From NCBI GenBank assembly GCA_035307765.1, contig DATGHU010000044.1, forward strand, positions 1-64,000: a DNA stretch of 64,000 bases, in the 5' to 3' direction. Position numbers and translations under genes: made by a program. Within the stretch, counting starts at the first letter, position 1; every line of letters starts with the position of its first letter. The notes beneath the pieces were generated by a model. That model was not told where the DNA came from. It did no database searches and saw only the letters and a list, made by a program, of their open reading frames with translations. Origin of the DNA: a bacterium (GTDB lineage: Bacteria > Sysuimicrobiota > Sysuimicrobiia > Sysuimicrobiales > Segetimicrobiaceae). This document shows, piece after piece, positions 46,297-55,210 of this stretch.

Positions 46297-46543
46297 CCGG
46301 CGCGGCCACCTAGGCCCCCCTCCTCTCCACCTCCAAGGCCTGAAACCTGTTGGCAAACTGCCGAAAGGACCGGGGGCCGCAGCGCGGGCATTGGCTGGAC
46401 CGGGACGATGGACTGGCTACAAAGATCTGCGGTCTTCGGAATGGAGGAATCTTGTGCGAGCCTATCGCGCCGTGGTTTTTTGGGAATGGAAAGGGTGGTT
46501 TGGATTGGGGGACACCGTTGACCGCCTTCGCTGCCGGTGACGC

Positions 46544-47674
46544 GTGAGGGGCCACATCCGCAAACGCGGAAACTCTTGGGCCGTGGTCGTGTACCTCGGC
46601 CAGGACCCGGCGACCGGCAGGGCTCGGCGGAAGTGGTACACGTACCCGACCCGGGGGGAGGCGCAGGCCCAGCTCTCCCACATCCTGACCCAGCTCCACG
46701 GCGGCGGGGCTTTGCCCTCAACGAAGCTCCGGACCGGGGAGTACCTGGAGAAGTGGCTGCACGACTACGCAGGGGGCGCCGTCGCGCCCACCACGTTCGC
46801 GCGGTACCAGGAAATCGTGAGCCTGCACTTGACGTCCGCCCTCGGGTTCATTCCGTTGCAGAAGCTCTCGCCCCAGGCGATCCAGGGCTACTTTACGGCG
46901 AAACTTGCGTCCGGTCTCTCGTCGACGACCGTGCGCCACCACGCGACGCTCCTTCACGGGGCGCTGCGACACGCGGTGAAGTGGGGGCTGCTGGCCAGGA
47001 ACCCCGCGGACATGGTGGACCCGCCGCGCCGATGCCGCTCGGAGATCCGGGTGCTGGACGAGGAGCAGGTGCGATTGTTCCTCGCGGAAGCAAGGAGATC
47101 GTCAGTGCACTACCGTCTATACTTGGCCGCCCTCACGACCGGGATGCGGCAAGGCGAACTCCTCGGGTTGCGATGGAGGGATGTGGATCTAAGCCTCGGC
47201 GTAGCATCGGTCCAGCAAACGTTCTACCGCCTGGGGAAGCGGATGCTCTTCAAGGAGCCCAAGACCGCGACCGCCCGGCGCACCGTCGCCCTGCTCTCGG
47301 TCCTGGTGCAGGAGCTCCTGAGCCTCCGGGGCGAGCAGCGCGTACGTCACGGTGCGCTCGGCGATGCCTACAAGGACCGCGATCTCGTTTTCTGCCAGCC
47401 CGACGGACGCCCGCTCCACGCAAACAATATCGCCCGACGAGACCTCAGGCGCGTGCTCAAGAAGGCCAAGTTGCCCACCATTCGGTTCCACGACCTCCGC
47501 CACTGCCATGCCACCCTTTTGCTCCGCCAGGGCATCCACCCGAAGGTGGTCCAAGAGCGGCTCGGTCACAGTTCACCCGCGTTTACGCTGCACGTGTACA
47601 GTCACGTTCTGCCCGGGATGCAAGAGGAGGTTGTGAGGCGCCTGGATCAGGCACTCCGCGAAAAGCCAGAGTGA
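46544..47674 (+). CDS. Tyrosine site-specific integrase
   Basis: A 376-aa phage-type integrase. N-terminal arm-binding (AP2-like) part about 1-60, SAM-like core-binding domain about 62-155, catalytic domain after 165. Catalytic residues: Arg202 in GMRQGELLGLRW, His316 and Arg319 in HDLRH, His342 in GHSS, Tyr352 in HVYSHV. GTG 46544. It lies 1.8 kb from the intact tRNA-Lys and the 139-bp direct repeat, the likely target. The full set of catalytic residues suggests the element may still be able to move. Confidence 0.95.
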   Translation: MRGHIRKRGNSWAVVVYLGQDPATGRARRKWYTYPTRGEAQAQLSHILTQLHGGGALPSTKLRTGEYLEKWLHDYAGGAVAPTTFARYQEIVSLHLTSALGFIPLQKLSPQAIQGYFTAKLASGLSSTTVRHHATLLHGALRHAVKWGLLARNPADMVDPPRRCRSEIRVLDEEQVRLFLAEARRSSVHYRLYLAALTTGMRQGELLGLRWRDVDLSLGVASVQQTFYRLGKRMLFKEPKTATARRTVALLSVLVQELLSLRGEQRVRHGALGDAYKDRDLVFCQPDGRPLHANNIARRDLRRVLKKAKLPTIRFHDLRHCHATLLLRQGIHPKVVQERLGHSSPAFTLHVYSHVLPGMQEEVVRRLDQALREKPE

Positions 47675-47738
47675 GAAGACTGACCAACCACCAGCCTAAG
47701 AGCACGAAGTTGGGAGCAGATGATGGGAGGCGATCGAG

Positions 47739-48047
47739 ATGAAGATTGATGCCGCAGAACGGGAAACGGTTATCCAGTGGTCCGATGCCGACCAGGGAAT
47801 CGCGCACGTCTACAGCTGTCAGGGTCCCATGATGCGGAAGCTGGCGAAGCATCCTCGGGCCAAGCTCGTGGAGACGCACAGGGATGATACCGAGAAGGTC
47901 ACGGCGATGGAATTCGAGCTGCCCCTTGAGTGCGTTCACATCCGCAGGGGTCGCCGGCGGGTGACGGACACCCAGCGGGAGGCGGCGAGGCAAAACGCTG
48001 CCAAGGCGAGATCGAAGCGCGCTTCTCCCGTCGTTTCTCTTGTCTAG
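47739..48047 (+). CDS. Small integrase-associated protein of unknown function
   Basis: A 102-aa protein, charged, with no membrane segment or known domain. Sequence runs from MKIDAAERETVIQWSDADQG to a basic tail (REAARQNAAKARSKRAS). ATG 47739 has GGGAGG 9 nt upstream and the gene follows the integrase on the same strand by 64 bp. The basic tail suggests nucleic acid binding. Not recognised beyond its repeated association with such modules (my recollection, not tested). Confidence 0.65.
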   Translation: MKIDAAERETVIQWSDADQGIAHVYSCQGPMMRKLAKHPRAKLVETHRDDTEKVTAMEFELPLECVHIRRGRRRVTDTQREAARQNAAKARSKRASPVVSLV

Positions 48048-48237
48048 AAAGGCCCGAGTACGGAAAGCGAGCGGGGTGCCAAGAGACCGACCCGCCGTTT
48101 CATGCCTCCCTGAACTGTCGGGTCCGAGAGGCTGAGAATACCAAAGGGACGAGCCGGGTTAAAAGAGGCATTGTTTAGGAGCCCCTGCTATTTTGGAAGT
48201 CCACCAAGGTCCCAAATGGTCTCAAGGATGAGCGAAA

Positions 48238-49263
48238 TCAGCTGCCGGCTGGCTTATGGGCGAGCAGATCCCGCAGAAGCGTTTCGATCTCTGCGAAATT
48301 GGCGGCATCGGGAATGTCGATGGCGGCGCACGGCCCATTGTAGAAGTCCTGAACCGGCTGCGAGAGTGATGCGACAGCGTGTATTTTGATCAGATCACGG
48401 ATGCGTACTTCGGGCAGCATCGCGATGAAGCGCACCTTCTTCTTCCGGATCTTGAGGAACGCCACATTCGTTGGGGCTTTGATGGAAATGTAATATTTCT
48501 GCGGATTGAAGATGACGCTTCCGTCGATGAGCGTCGCAGCTTGCTTGATCTTCGCGTAAACGTCTCTGATCGATTGCGGCACGTCTTCAAGATGGAATTG
48601 CTCACTGTAGGGGCCCTGCTCCCCGCTTCCTTCGTCATTAGGCGCTTCTTCCGTCTCTGCGTACTGCAATGTCTCGACATCCGGGGAGACGGAGTATGCG
48701 ACGTCGTTACCACTCATGTACTTTCTGACCTCGAGGCACTTGACCATCTTCCCCCATGTGTCAGTATAAGTCGCCATGATCTCAGGGAGCTCAGCAATGC
48801 CGCCATCGGTGACCAAGAGAATATTCTGGCTCGTCTCGATGATGTCGCTCAAGAACTTGTAGATCTCTGTGTGCCCTATGTACTTTCGGAATTCCGACTT
48901 CAGCTGGGGGTCGCTGTCGACGACCGAGAAGAGCTTATCCACGAGGCGCTTCTGAAGCCCTGTGTTCTTGAAAAAGGCAAAGAACTTCGTGATCTGTGGG
49001 AAAATGTGATCGTAGAATCCATGCCGCGACAACTCGACCTCGACGATGTAAAATTGCGGGTCGGTAGGGTCTTTGAAATCGAAGAAGAAACCATCTGGGA
49101 CCGTGGCACCTAAGGTTTTGGATTCGATCTTCTTCTTGGCATCGATGTAGATTGTGGCCTTACCGAAGAGGACGCTGGAAGAGTCGCGGATATCCTCTTC
49201 GAAGTCCTTCTCGACGCCATACTTGTTCAGGTCGAACCTACGTCCGCTCGCGATAATCGTCAT
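48238..49263 (-). CDS. PD-(D/E)XK-like nuclease with C-terminal DUF5655 domain
   Basis: A 341-aa protein. The N-terminal half has PDGFFFDF (Asp57) and FYIVEVELSRHGFYDHIFPQ (Glu75, Glu77), the D...ExE pattern of a restriction-like fold as in DUF91/DUF4268 relatives. The C-terminal 110 residues (VYAKIKQAATLIDGSVIFNP, KYYISIKAPTNVAFLKIRKK) match DUF5655. Probably a stand-alone nuclease or modified-DNA-cleaving factor. ATG 49263 follows a G-rich site, and TATAAT lies 79 bp upstream. It sits between integrase and tRNA, the usual cargo spot at an island edge. Confidence 0.78.
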   Translation of the reverse strand: MTIIASGRRFDLNKYGVEKDFEEDIRDSSSVLFGKATIYIDAKKKIESKTLGATVPDGFFFDFKDPTDPQFYIVEVELSRHGFYDHIFPQITKFFAFFKNTGLQKRLVDKLFSVVDSDPQLKSEFRKYIGHTEIYKFLSDIIETSQNILLVTDGGIAELPEIMATYTDTWGKMVKCLEVRKYMSGNDVAYSVSPDVETLQYAETEEAPNDEGSGEQGPYSEQFHLEDVPQSIRDVYAKIKQAATLIDGSVIFNPQKYYISIKAPTNVAFLKIRKKKVRFIAMLPEVRIRDLIKIHAVASLSQPVQDFYNGPCAAIDIPDAANFAEIETLLRDLLAHKPAGS

Positions 49264-49341
49264 GCGCCCCCCCCCACCTGCGGCCTGCGATGTCGGTGCG
49301 TAACGATTATTCTCGATTCTGGATGATGCTATCTGGCCCTT

Positions 49342-49347
49342 ATTATA
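49342..49347 (-). promoter_or_regulatory. Possible -10 box of the DUF5655 nuclease gene
   Basis: The minus strand reads TATAAT, a perfect sigma-70 -10 hexamer, 79 bp before the nuclease start. No good -35 lies at 16-18 bp spacing, so the call is tentative. Confidence 0.3.
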
Positions 49348-49394
49348 GCTGCGCCGTACGTCGAGAGTGATGGCCTCGCAGAGGAAAGGAGTCT

Positions 49395-49533
49395 CGCGTT
49401 TGCAGGCGTTTGCAAAACAGGCTGCTCGGAGGACCCCTCTCGGGGGGACAACCTTCTGGAAGCCGCGTCCTGTGCGGTTTTCCGTGGTGGGCCGTGCAGG
49501 ACTCGAACCCGCGACGCCCGGGTTAAAAGCCCG
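49395..49533 (+). repeat. Putative attachment site attR overlapping the intact tRNA-Lys
   Basis: Colinear 139-bp repeat of 17431-17569. Its last 46 bp form the 3' part of the complete tRNA gene (anticodon stem to acceptor). The 19 bp beyond the CCA end that also match (CCTGTGCGGTTTTCCG region) extend identity past the tRNA. Because the tRNA 5' end lies to the right, the integrated element extends leftward from here. Confidence 0.85.
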
Positions 49534-49560
49534 GCGCTCTACCCACTGAGCTAACGGCCC
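49485..49560 (-). tRNA. tRNA-Lys (anticodon TTT)
   Basis: A full cloverleaf on the minus strand: acceptor GGGCCGT/ACGGCCC, D arm GCTC...GAGC, anticodon arm CCGGG-CTTTTAA-CCCGG with anticodon TTT, T arm GCGGG-TTCGAGT-CCTGC, discriminator A and an encoded CCA (49485-49487). All stems pair, with one G-T wobble in the T arm. Serves as integration target of the island to its left. Confidence 0.97.
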
Positions 49561-49716
49561 ACACTCGGCATTTTAGCATATGGCACAAGCGGTCGCTCCA
49601 TACGAGGTCCTTGACGCGATGCCCCGCGTCAACTATTTCGAGCATTTCCAATTAAGACCAATTCCAGCGGCTTCGGAACGAGACGGAAGGAAAAGCAGGT
49701 AAGAGGTGTGGTCGAT

Positions 49717-50064
49717 CTAGCTACGCCGGCGAATCCTCGCAACGCGGCGCGCATCCTCCCATAATCGACGGGCCTCGTCCACGAGGCGTCCGTGGATCCA
49801 GACCTCCCAAGTGCCAGCGATCTGTGACAACAGAACGATCGCGTTCAATTCTTCGCGGGTGCGAATCTTCTGGCGCTCTCCGCCACCATCGACGAAATAC
49901 TCGACCTCAGCTTCGTCCCTCCATTCAAGTTGGGCGTAGTTCCAGGGTCCGGCGAATGGAATCCTTCGGACGTGGATTAAACCGGCATGGATAGTAACAG
50001 GAAAGAACCGGTCGGGCAGTTTGAACCCGGCAGTAGAATCTCGATCTGAGAAAGTTGGCTGCAT
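49717..50064 (-). CDS. Hypothetical protein
   Basis: A 115-aa protein without a recognised domain. It has a charged C-terminus (RRLWEDARRVARIRRRS) and segments such as AQLEWRDEAEVEYFVDGGGE that look like ordinary globular protein. ATG 50064 has only a weak upstream site. It is just outside the island, next to the tRNA. Codon use looks coding, but the call rests on that alone. Confidence 0.5.
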   Translation of the reverse strand: MQPTFSDRDSTAGFKLPDRFFPVTIHAGLIHVRRIPFAGPWNYAQLEWRDEAEVEYFVDGGGERQKIRTREELNAIVLLSQIAGTWEVWIHGRLVDEARRLWEDARRVARIRRRS

Positions 50065-50619
50065 TCAAGGCCCCGATGATAGGAGGAAATGTAACTATCA
50101 TTTACATTACCGCTTGCTAAAAACCAGGACTATCATCCAGATGATGGATTCCTCCCTCATCCCATCGGCTATAACCAGGATCACCAGCCACCAACGTGGG
50201 AGCGGCGATACCACTGCGGAGCGCAAGGCATTGGAAGGTGTCCAATGAAGGCCGCCGATCCGGTCCCCAGACCGCGTTGTCTGCTGCAAGGCTTGGCAGG
50301 GAATGGTTATTGAGCGATACACTGCTGGGCGGCGGGTCGGCTCACTCCGAACCCCCGCTTCGCACCGGTGATTCCCACCGTTTTGATTTCGGCGCGGCGA
50401 CTTCTTGGGAAGGCGGGCCCCAGCCATCTTCGGGTTGGCAAGCATAAATTGAAGAACCGGAAGAGAAGCCACCACTTCATCATCCAGAGGTGATGGGGAA
50501 CTCGTGCCGCCGAGGGGATCTCCGGAGGCAACGCGAACAGTGATGACGCTCCGCTTCGATCGGCGCGCGCAGGCCTCGGGCCGTCCGGTGGCCGTCTATC
50601 ACGTAGATCGGAGGACGTG
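50065..50619. other. Gap between accessory and core DNA, no gene seen
   Basis: 555 bp between the hypothetical gene and the SDR. A 122-codon minus-strand frame (50107-50475) has no family pattern and an unusual composition, so it is not called. No tRNA, repeat or terminator was recognised. Confidence 0.4.
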
Positions 50620-51408
50620 ATGCCAGAACACGGATGGGCGTTGATCCTAGGAGCCAGCAGCGGCTTCGGGGAAGCGGCGAGCCTGGAGTTCGCTCGAAGC
50701 GGCTTTGACATCATCGGCGTCCACCTCGACCGCAAAGCCACGCAGGCCCACGTCGAGCAAGTGATTAACGGCATCCTCACCACGGGCCGTCGAGCACTGT
50801 TCTTCAACGTGAATGCCGCTGACCCGGAGCGCCGGGAGGAAGTGCTGTTTCGCGCGGCCGAAGAGATCGGTCCGTCGGGTACGGTGGCAGTGCTCCTCCA
50901 CTCCCTCGCCTTCGGGAATCTCCGCCCGTACACCGCCGATTCCCCCCAAGAAGCGATCACCCCAGCCCAGATGGACATGACCCTCAGCGTGATGGCGCAC
51001 AGCCTGGTCTATTGGGTGCAGGACCTCGTTCACCGAAGCCTGATGCGCAAGGGGGGGAAGATCTTTGCCATGACGAGCGCGGGCGGAAGCCGGGTGCTGC
51101 CGAACTACGGGGCGGTTTCCGCGGCCAAGGCGGCGCTCGAATCGCACATTCGCCAACTAGCGATGGAGCTGGCCTCCCGCGGGATCACGATCAATGCGGT
51201 TCGGGCGGGGGTCACCGACACGCCAGCGCTGCGCAAGATCCCCGGGCACGAGGCGATCGTCGACGCCGCTCTCCGCCGGAACCCCTCCGGGAGGCTCACC
51301 ACTCCGAGCGATGTGGCGCGCGCGCTCGCCGCCCTCTGTCGCCCTGGAACGGAGTGGATCACCGGGAACGTCATCGGGATCGACGGCGGGGAAGACATCA
51401 TCGGTTGA
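50620..51408 (+). CDS. Enoyl-ACP reductase-like SDR (FabI/FabL type)
   Basis: A 262-aa SDR with NAD(P)-binding motif GASSGFGEA near the N-terminus and HSLAFGNL in place of the usual NNAG. The active site is YGAVSAAK, a Y-x6-K spacing diagnostic of the enoyl-ACP reductase branch rather than the Y-x3-K of classical SDRs. Likely reduces trans-2-enoyl-ACP in fatty acid synthesis. ATG 50620 is preferred, with GGAGG 5 nt upstream; GTG 50617 is adjacent. Convergent with the citrate synthase gene. Confidence 0.88.
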   Translation: MPEHGWALILGASSGFGEAASLEFARSGFDIIGVHLDRKATQAHVEQVINGILTTGRRALFFNVNAADPERREEVLFRAAEEIGPSGTVAVLLHSLAFGNLRPYTADSPQEAITPAQMDMTLSVMAHSLVYWVQDLVHRSLMRKGGKIFAMTSAGGSRVLPNYGAVSAAKAALESHIRQLAMELASRGITINAVRAGVTDTPALRKIPGHEAIVDAALRRNPSGRLTTPSDVARALAALCRPGTEWITGNVIGIDGGEDIIG

Positions 51409-51517
51409 CCCCCGACGACCTCATCACGTTGTCGCCCCCGGTGGAGGGTTCTGAGCTGGCAGATCGTTCCGGGGGAGACTTCCTCGATGTTGCGGACGGA
51501 TTTCCGCTCGGGCTAAT

Positions 51518-52693
51518 TTAGGTTCGCTGGTCGATCGGCACAAACGTCCGGTTGGTCGGCCCCACGTATTCCGCGCGCGGGCGGATCAGCCGGTTGTCGG
51601 CGTACTGCTCCAGTACGTGGGCCGACCAGCCGCTGATCCGGCTCACCGCGAAAACCGGGGTGAACAGTTCGAGCGGGATGCCCAGCGCGTAATAGGTCGA
51701 CGCCGAATAGAAGTCGACGTTCGCATGTAGGTGTTTTTCGCGCAGAATGTACTGCTCGATCTCCCGCGACATCTCAAACCATTGGGGCTGGCCGTGCTGG
51801 CGGCAGAGGGTCTCGGACATGCGGCGCAGATGCGTGGCGCGGGGGTCCTCGGTTTTGTACACCCGGTGGCCAAACCCGGGAACCTTCTGCTTCGCCGCCA
51901 GCATCGCCGCCACGGTGGGAACCGCCTCCGCCGGTCGACCGATCTTCAAGAGGAGCCGCATCACCGCCTCGTTGGCCCCGCCGTGCAGCGGGCCCTTCAG
52001 CGTGCCGATGGCGGAGGTGATGGCGGAGTGCATGTCGGCTAGGGTCGCGGCGGTGACCCGGGCTGAAAACGTGCTCGCGTTGAGCTCGTGGTCAGCATGC
52101 AGCACGAGCGCGATGTCGACGGCGTGCACGCTCTCCAGGTCCGCCGGCTTCCCGCCAAGCATATAGAGAAAGTTCGCCGCGTGGGTAAGTTGGGGGTCGG
52201 GGGGCACCGGAGCGCTCCCCGCGCGGAGGCGTCCGATCGCCGCAACGATCGTGCCGATCTGCGCGGTCAGGCGGATCGACTTCCGCACGTTGGCGTCGGG
52301 CGAGTGATCTTTGGAGTCCGGATCGTAGAGCCCGAGGGTTGAGACCGCGCTGCGCAGAACGTCCATCGGGAGCGCGTCGCGCGGAGACGTCCGCAGCATC
52401 TCCAGCACGGCACCAGGCAGTGCCCGCGCCTGAGCGAGATCCCGATTGAGCCGGTCGAGCTGAGTGCGGGTGGGGAGCTCTCCGTGCCAGAGGAGGTATG
52501 CCACCTCTTCGAAACTCGCGTGCTGGGCGAGATCGTGGATATCGTACCCTTGGTAGATCAGCCGTCCCTGGATGCCGTCCACGAAGCAGATGCGGCTCTC
52601 CGAAACGACGATCCCCTCGAGACCCTCCGCGACCTGAACTGAACCTGCCGATCCCTGCTGCACGGACCCCTGCCTCCCTGTTCGACCGATCAC
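51518..52693 (-). CDS. gltA: Citrate synthase
   Basis: A 391-aa citrate synthase of the short bacterial type that condenses acetyl-CoA and oxaloacetate. Active-site His are in LHADHELNASTF and GPLHGGANE, then VPGFGHRVYK, and Asp in HANVDFYSASTYY. The N-terminal RICFVDGIQGRLIYQGYDI is the family entry motif. It could also act on propionyl-CoA (2-methylcitrate synthase); no prp genes are nearby. GTG 52693 with a weak site. A transposon begins 51 bp upstream and may separate the gene from its original promoter. Confidence 0.93.
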   Translation of the reverse strand: MIGRTGRQGSVQQGSAGSVQVAEGLEGIVVSESRICFVDGIQGRLIYQGYDIHDLAQHASFEEVAYLLWHGELPTRTQLDRLNRDLAQARALPGAVLEMLRTSPRDALPMDVLRSAVSTLGLYDPDSKDHSPDANVRKSIRLTAQIGTIVAAIGRLRAGSAPVPPDPQLTHAANFLYMLGGKPADLESVHAVDIALVLHADHELNASTFSARVTAATLADMHSAITSAIGTLKGPLHGGANEAVMRLLLKIGRPAEAVPTVAAMLAAKQKVPGFGHRVYKTEDPRATHLRRMSETLCRQHGQPQWFEMSREIEQYILREKHLHANVDFYSASTYYALGIPLELFTPVFAVSRISGWSAHVLEQYADNRLIRPRAEYVGPTNRTFVPIDQRT

Positions 52694-52744
52694 GCTCTAC
52701 CTACACCCTAGGCGCCGATCCCGCCGCTTGTCAATGCCTCGTGT

Positions 52745-54115
52745 TGCCTCAAAAGTCCTCGTCACCGAAGTAGGGGGTGATGCCTCATACTGGGGGTTAC
52801 CCCGCGTGCGGCCTTGATGCCCTCGTGGGTCTCTTTTACGGGGTGGCCGCGCGTCCATGCGTCGCTGTCTCGCCCTCAAGAGGCTCATGGGGCGGTCCTC
52901 CTGCCGTCCGCGAGGGTCCAGAGGTTATCGAGGCGAGTTTGAAGATCCGCACGCAACCGGAGTGGGTTGAGCTGCTGATACTGAGCGGTGAGCGCGGCGC
53001 TGCCTGCTGGGCTGAGGACGCCGCTGGCGAGCACCCGGCGGTAGGGCGTCTGCGCGCGATCGTAGCGTGTGATTACGCGGGCGCCGTGGCGTTCTTTGGA
53101 CACCAATTTGCGGAGGGATTGAAAGAAGTTCACGTACAGCCGTAGCAATTCGTGCACGGCCTTCAGCGCGGCGAACGCGGCACGGCTGGCGTAGCGCTCG
53201 TAGCCGATGTACCGGCGCAGCACGGCGCCGTTGCGTTGCTCGGCATACGCCTGGTCGTTCTTGCGATAGGGTCGGCCGCGGGTGAAGGTGATGCGCTCCC
53301 CACGACACCACGGCACGAGGATCTGGTTGAGGCACTCCCCGCCGTTGTCGGTAGGCAGGCTGAGCAGGGGCATGGGCAGGGCCTGACGGGCGAAGTGCAC
53401 GGCGCTGCCCACGCGCTTGTGGCCCTTGCCCCAGACGGCCTGCCGCTCGGTCCAGCCGGTGGCGACGTCGATGGCGAGGAGCGAGGTGAGATAGAAGCCG
53501 GATTCGCTTTCCCCGCAGTGCGCGAGCAGATCGGCCTGCAAGTGGCCGGGGGGCACATGGGTCCACTCCCCGAAGGTCCGGAGCGGGACTTGGGCCCGCA
53601 GGGCGGTGAGGCTCGGGCTGGTCGTCGCGAGGCCGTGGCGCCGGTACAGCCGGCGCACGGGGCGCAAGAGCCGATCGATGGTGGCCGGGCTGATCCGCAG
53701 CAGGGCGATGCGGTGCTCAGCCGGGAGCGTCACCTCGTCATGCCGCTCCAGGGCCTCGAGCAGTGCCGGCAGAAAGGGCGCCAAGCGCTTGGAGCAGAGA
53801 TAGTCGCTGGCTTCCCACACCTGTTCCAACGCCGGCCGCAAGGTGCGCTGATACTCTCGGGGGCGGCCGGCCCGGCGGCGCGGGCGTTTGGGGGAGTGTC
53901 GCAGCAGACGGATCGCCACCTTGCGGTCCCGTTTGGTGACCCGGCAAAACTCATCCAAGAGACGACTCTTGTCGCGACGTGAGGCGAGGCGATCGCGCGG
54001 ACGAAGGGATGCGGCGTATTCGCGTACACTGAGAGGACCCACGTTGCCTCCTGGGCGCCGGTGACCCGCATTTTGAGGCAACAGGTCTCTCTTCGGTGTC
54101 GATAATTTTGAGGCA
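52745..54115 (-). mobile_element. DD(35)E insertion sequence with complex inverted ends
   Basis: A 1.37-kb element holding one transposase gene. Ends are imperfect inverted repeats of about 50 bp. Left: TGCCTCAAAA at 52745 and a second TGCCTCA about 35 bp inside, with CACCGAAG between. Right, reverse complement: TGCCTCAAAA at 54115, CACCGAAG, then TTGCCTCAAAATGCGG inside. So each end carries two copies of a TGCCTCA motif. Flanks CCTCGTG (52737-52743) and CTTCGTG (54116-54122) may be a mutated target duplication. The exact family is uncertain; an ISNCY-like group is my best guess. Confidence 0.8.
52885..54042 (-). CDS. Transposase with integrase catalytic core
   Basis: A 385-aa protein. An N-terminal helical DNA-binding part (SRLLDEFCRVTKRDRKVAIR) is followed by an rve-type core with Asp171 (HLQADLLAHCG), Asp232 (PTDNGGE) and Glu268 (AYAEQRNG), a DD(35)E spacing. 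All three residues are present, so it may be active. GTG 54042 has AGGAGG 4 nt upstream. A TTG at 54081 would place the start inside the terminal repeat. Confidence 0.88.
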   Translation of the reverse strand: MGPLSVREYAASLRPRDRLASRRDKSRLLDEFCRVTKRDRKVAIRLLRHSPKRPRRRAGRPREYQRTLRPALEQVWEASDYLCSKRLAPFLPALLEALERHDEVTLPAEHRIALLRISPATIDRLLRPVRRLYRRHGLATTSPSLTALRAQVPLRTFGEWTHVPPGHLQADLLAHCGESESGFYLTSLLAIDVATGWTERQAVWGKGHKRVGSAVHFARQALPMPLLSLPTDNGGECLNQILVPWCRGERITFTRGRPYRKNDQAYAEQRNGAVLRRYIGYERYASRAAFAALKAVHELLRLYVNFFQSLRKLVSKERHGARVITRYDRAQTPYRRVLASGVLSPAGSAALTAQYQQLNPLRLRADLQTRLDNLWTLADGRRTAP

Positions 54116-54172
54116 CTTCGTGCCTCGGCCGGCGGCCGCGCGCCTTGCGATCCCTACCGGCCGGCCTTCCCG

Positions 54173-55192
54173 TCAGGCAGGCCTTCCCGCACCCGGCGCG
54201 AAGGCCGGGGCCACCTCTCGGAGGAAGAGATCGAGCTGACCCCGCTGGTCCCAAGAGGTCATCCGGACCGCGATCTCCTCGACACCGGCAGCGAAGTACG
54301 CCTTGAACTGGTCGATGCACTGGGCAGGCGTTCCCACGGCCGTCCATGCTTCCACGAACCCCCGCGAGAAGTTAGCGGTGTAGTACGCGTTGAGGAAACG
54401 CCGGCTCTCATCGAGGGCCTGCTCCCGGTCCGGGTTGATATTGATGTTGTGGTAGAGGACGTTGCCCAGGGGGTTCGGGTCGCGCCCCTCCTCTATGGCC
54501 ATCCGCCGGATGATCGCCCATTGCTCCGCAAAGATCTGCGGGGAAATCTTGTTCGTCATCCAACCATCGGCGAGGCGGGCCACCCGGCGGAACGACCGTT
54601 CCACATTCCGCCCACTGACCGGCTGCCCGACTTTGTAGGTGACGGTCGTGGGATTGCTGGCGATCCAGATCGGGAGTGGGTGCTGCACCGGCCGCGGTTC
54701 GATCGTTACGCCCTCCGCGTGATAGAACCGTCCCTGGTGGGTGACGCGCTCCTCGGTGAACAACCGACGGAGCAGGACGATCCCCTCCTCCAACCGCCCA
54801 ATCCGCTCACTCGAGGTGATTCCCATCGTCAGATGCTCCAGCGCCTGCGCCGCGCTCATCTCGTCCGATCCGCCGAGGCAGGCGATGAGCAGTGCCCGCC
54901 CGTTGCACAGCACATCAAGGCTCGACCACTGCAGCGCGAGCAAGATGGGATGGCGGTGGGCGAAGGTGGACATGCACGCCACCCCCAGCCGGGCACGATG
55001 CGTGCGCCCGGCCAGCCCGCCCAAGAGAACCACCGACTCCAATCGCGGTTTGGCCAGGATGCTGTCGCCGACCCAGAGCGACTGAAACGCGCCCGAGCGG
55101 TCGGCCAGCTCTCCGAGGGCCAACAGCTCATCCGGCGTGATCGTGCCGAGCAGCACGCCTCGGTTGGGAAGGGTGAGGCCGAACGCTCCCAT
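54173..55192 (-). CDS. LLM-class (luciferase-like) flavin-dependent oxidoreductase
   Basis: A 339-aa member of the bacterial luciferase-like fold, probably using FMN or F420. Features: GELADRSGAFQSLWVGDSIL, ARLGVACMSTFAHRHPILLA, SSERIGRLEEGIVLLRRLFT and HPLPIWIASNP. The substrate is unknown; relatives oxidise sulfonates, amines or aromatics. ATG 55192 follows GAGGGAGGAAT. Same strand as trpA, 98 bp downstream of it, with a GC-rich inverted repeat between, so probably a separate unit. The transposon lies just past its stop. Confidence 0.9.
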   Translation of the reverse strand: MGAFGLTLPNRGVLLGTITPDELLALGELADRSGAFQSLWVGDSILAKPRLESVVLLGGLAGRTHRARLGVACMSTFAHRHPILLALQWSSLDVLCNGRALLIACLGGSDEMSAAQALEHLTMGITSSERIGRLEEGIVLLRRLFTEERVTHQGRFYHAEGVTIEPRPVQHPLPIWIASNPTTVTYKVGQPVSGRNVERSFRRVARLADGWMTNKISPQIFAEQWAIIRRMAIEEGRDPNPLGNVLYHNININPDREQALDESRRFLNAYYTANFSRGFVEAWTAVGTPAQCIDQFKAYFAAGVEEIAVRMTSWDQRGQLDLFLREVAPAFAPGAGRPA

Positions 55193-55210
55193 CGATAAAT
55201 TCCTCCCTGA

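Noticed and set aside
46310-46699. 129-codon minus-strand frame with a CPRCG zinc-ribbon-like segment
   Set aside because: It overlaps the integrase N-terminus on the other strand, has no start with a binding site, and only one CxxC.
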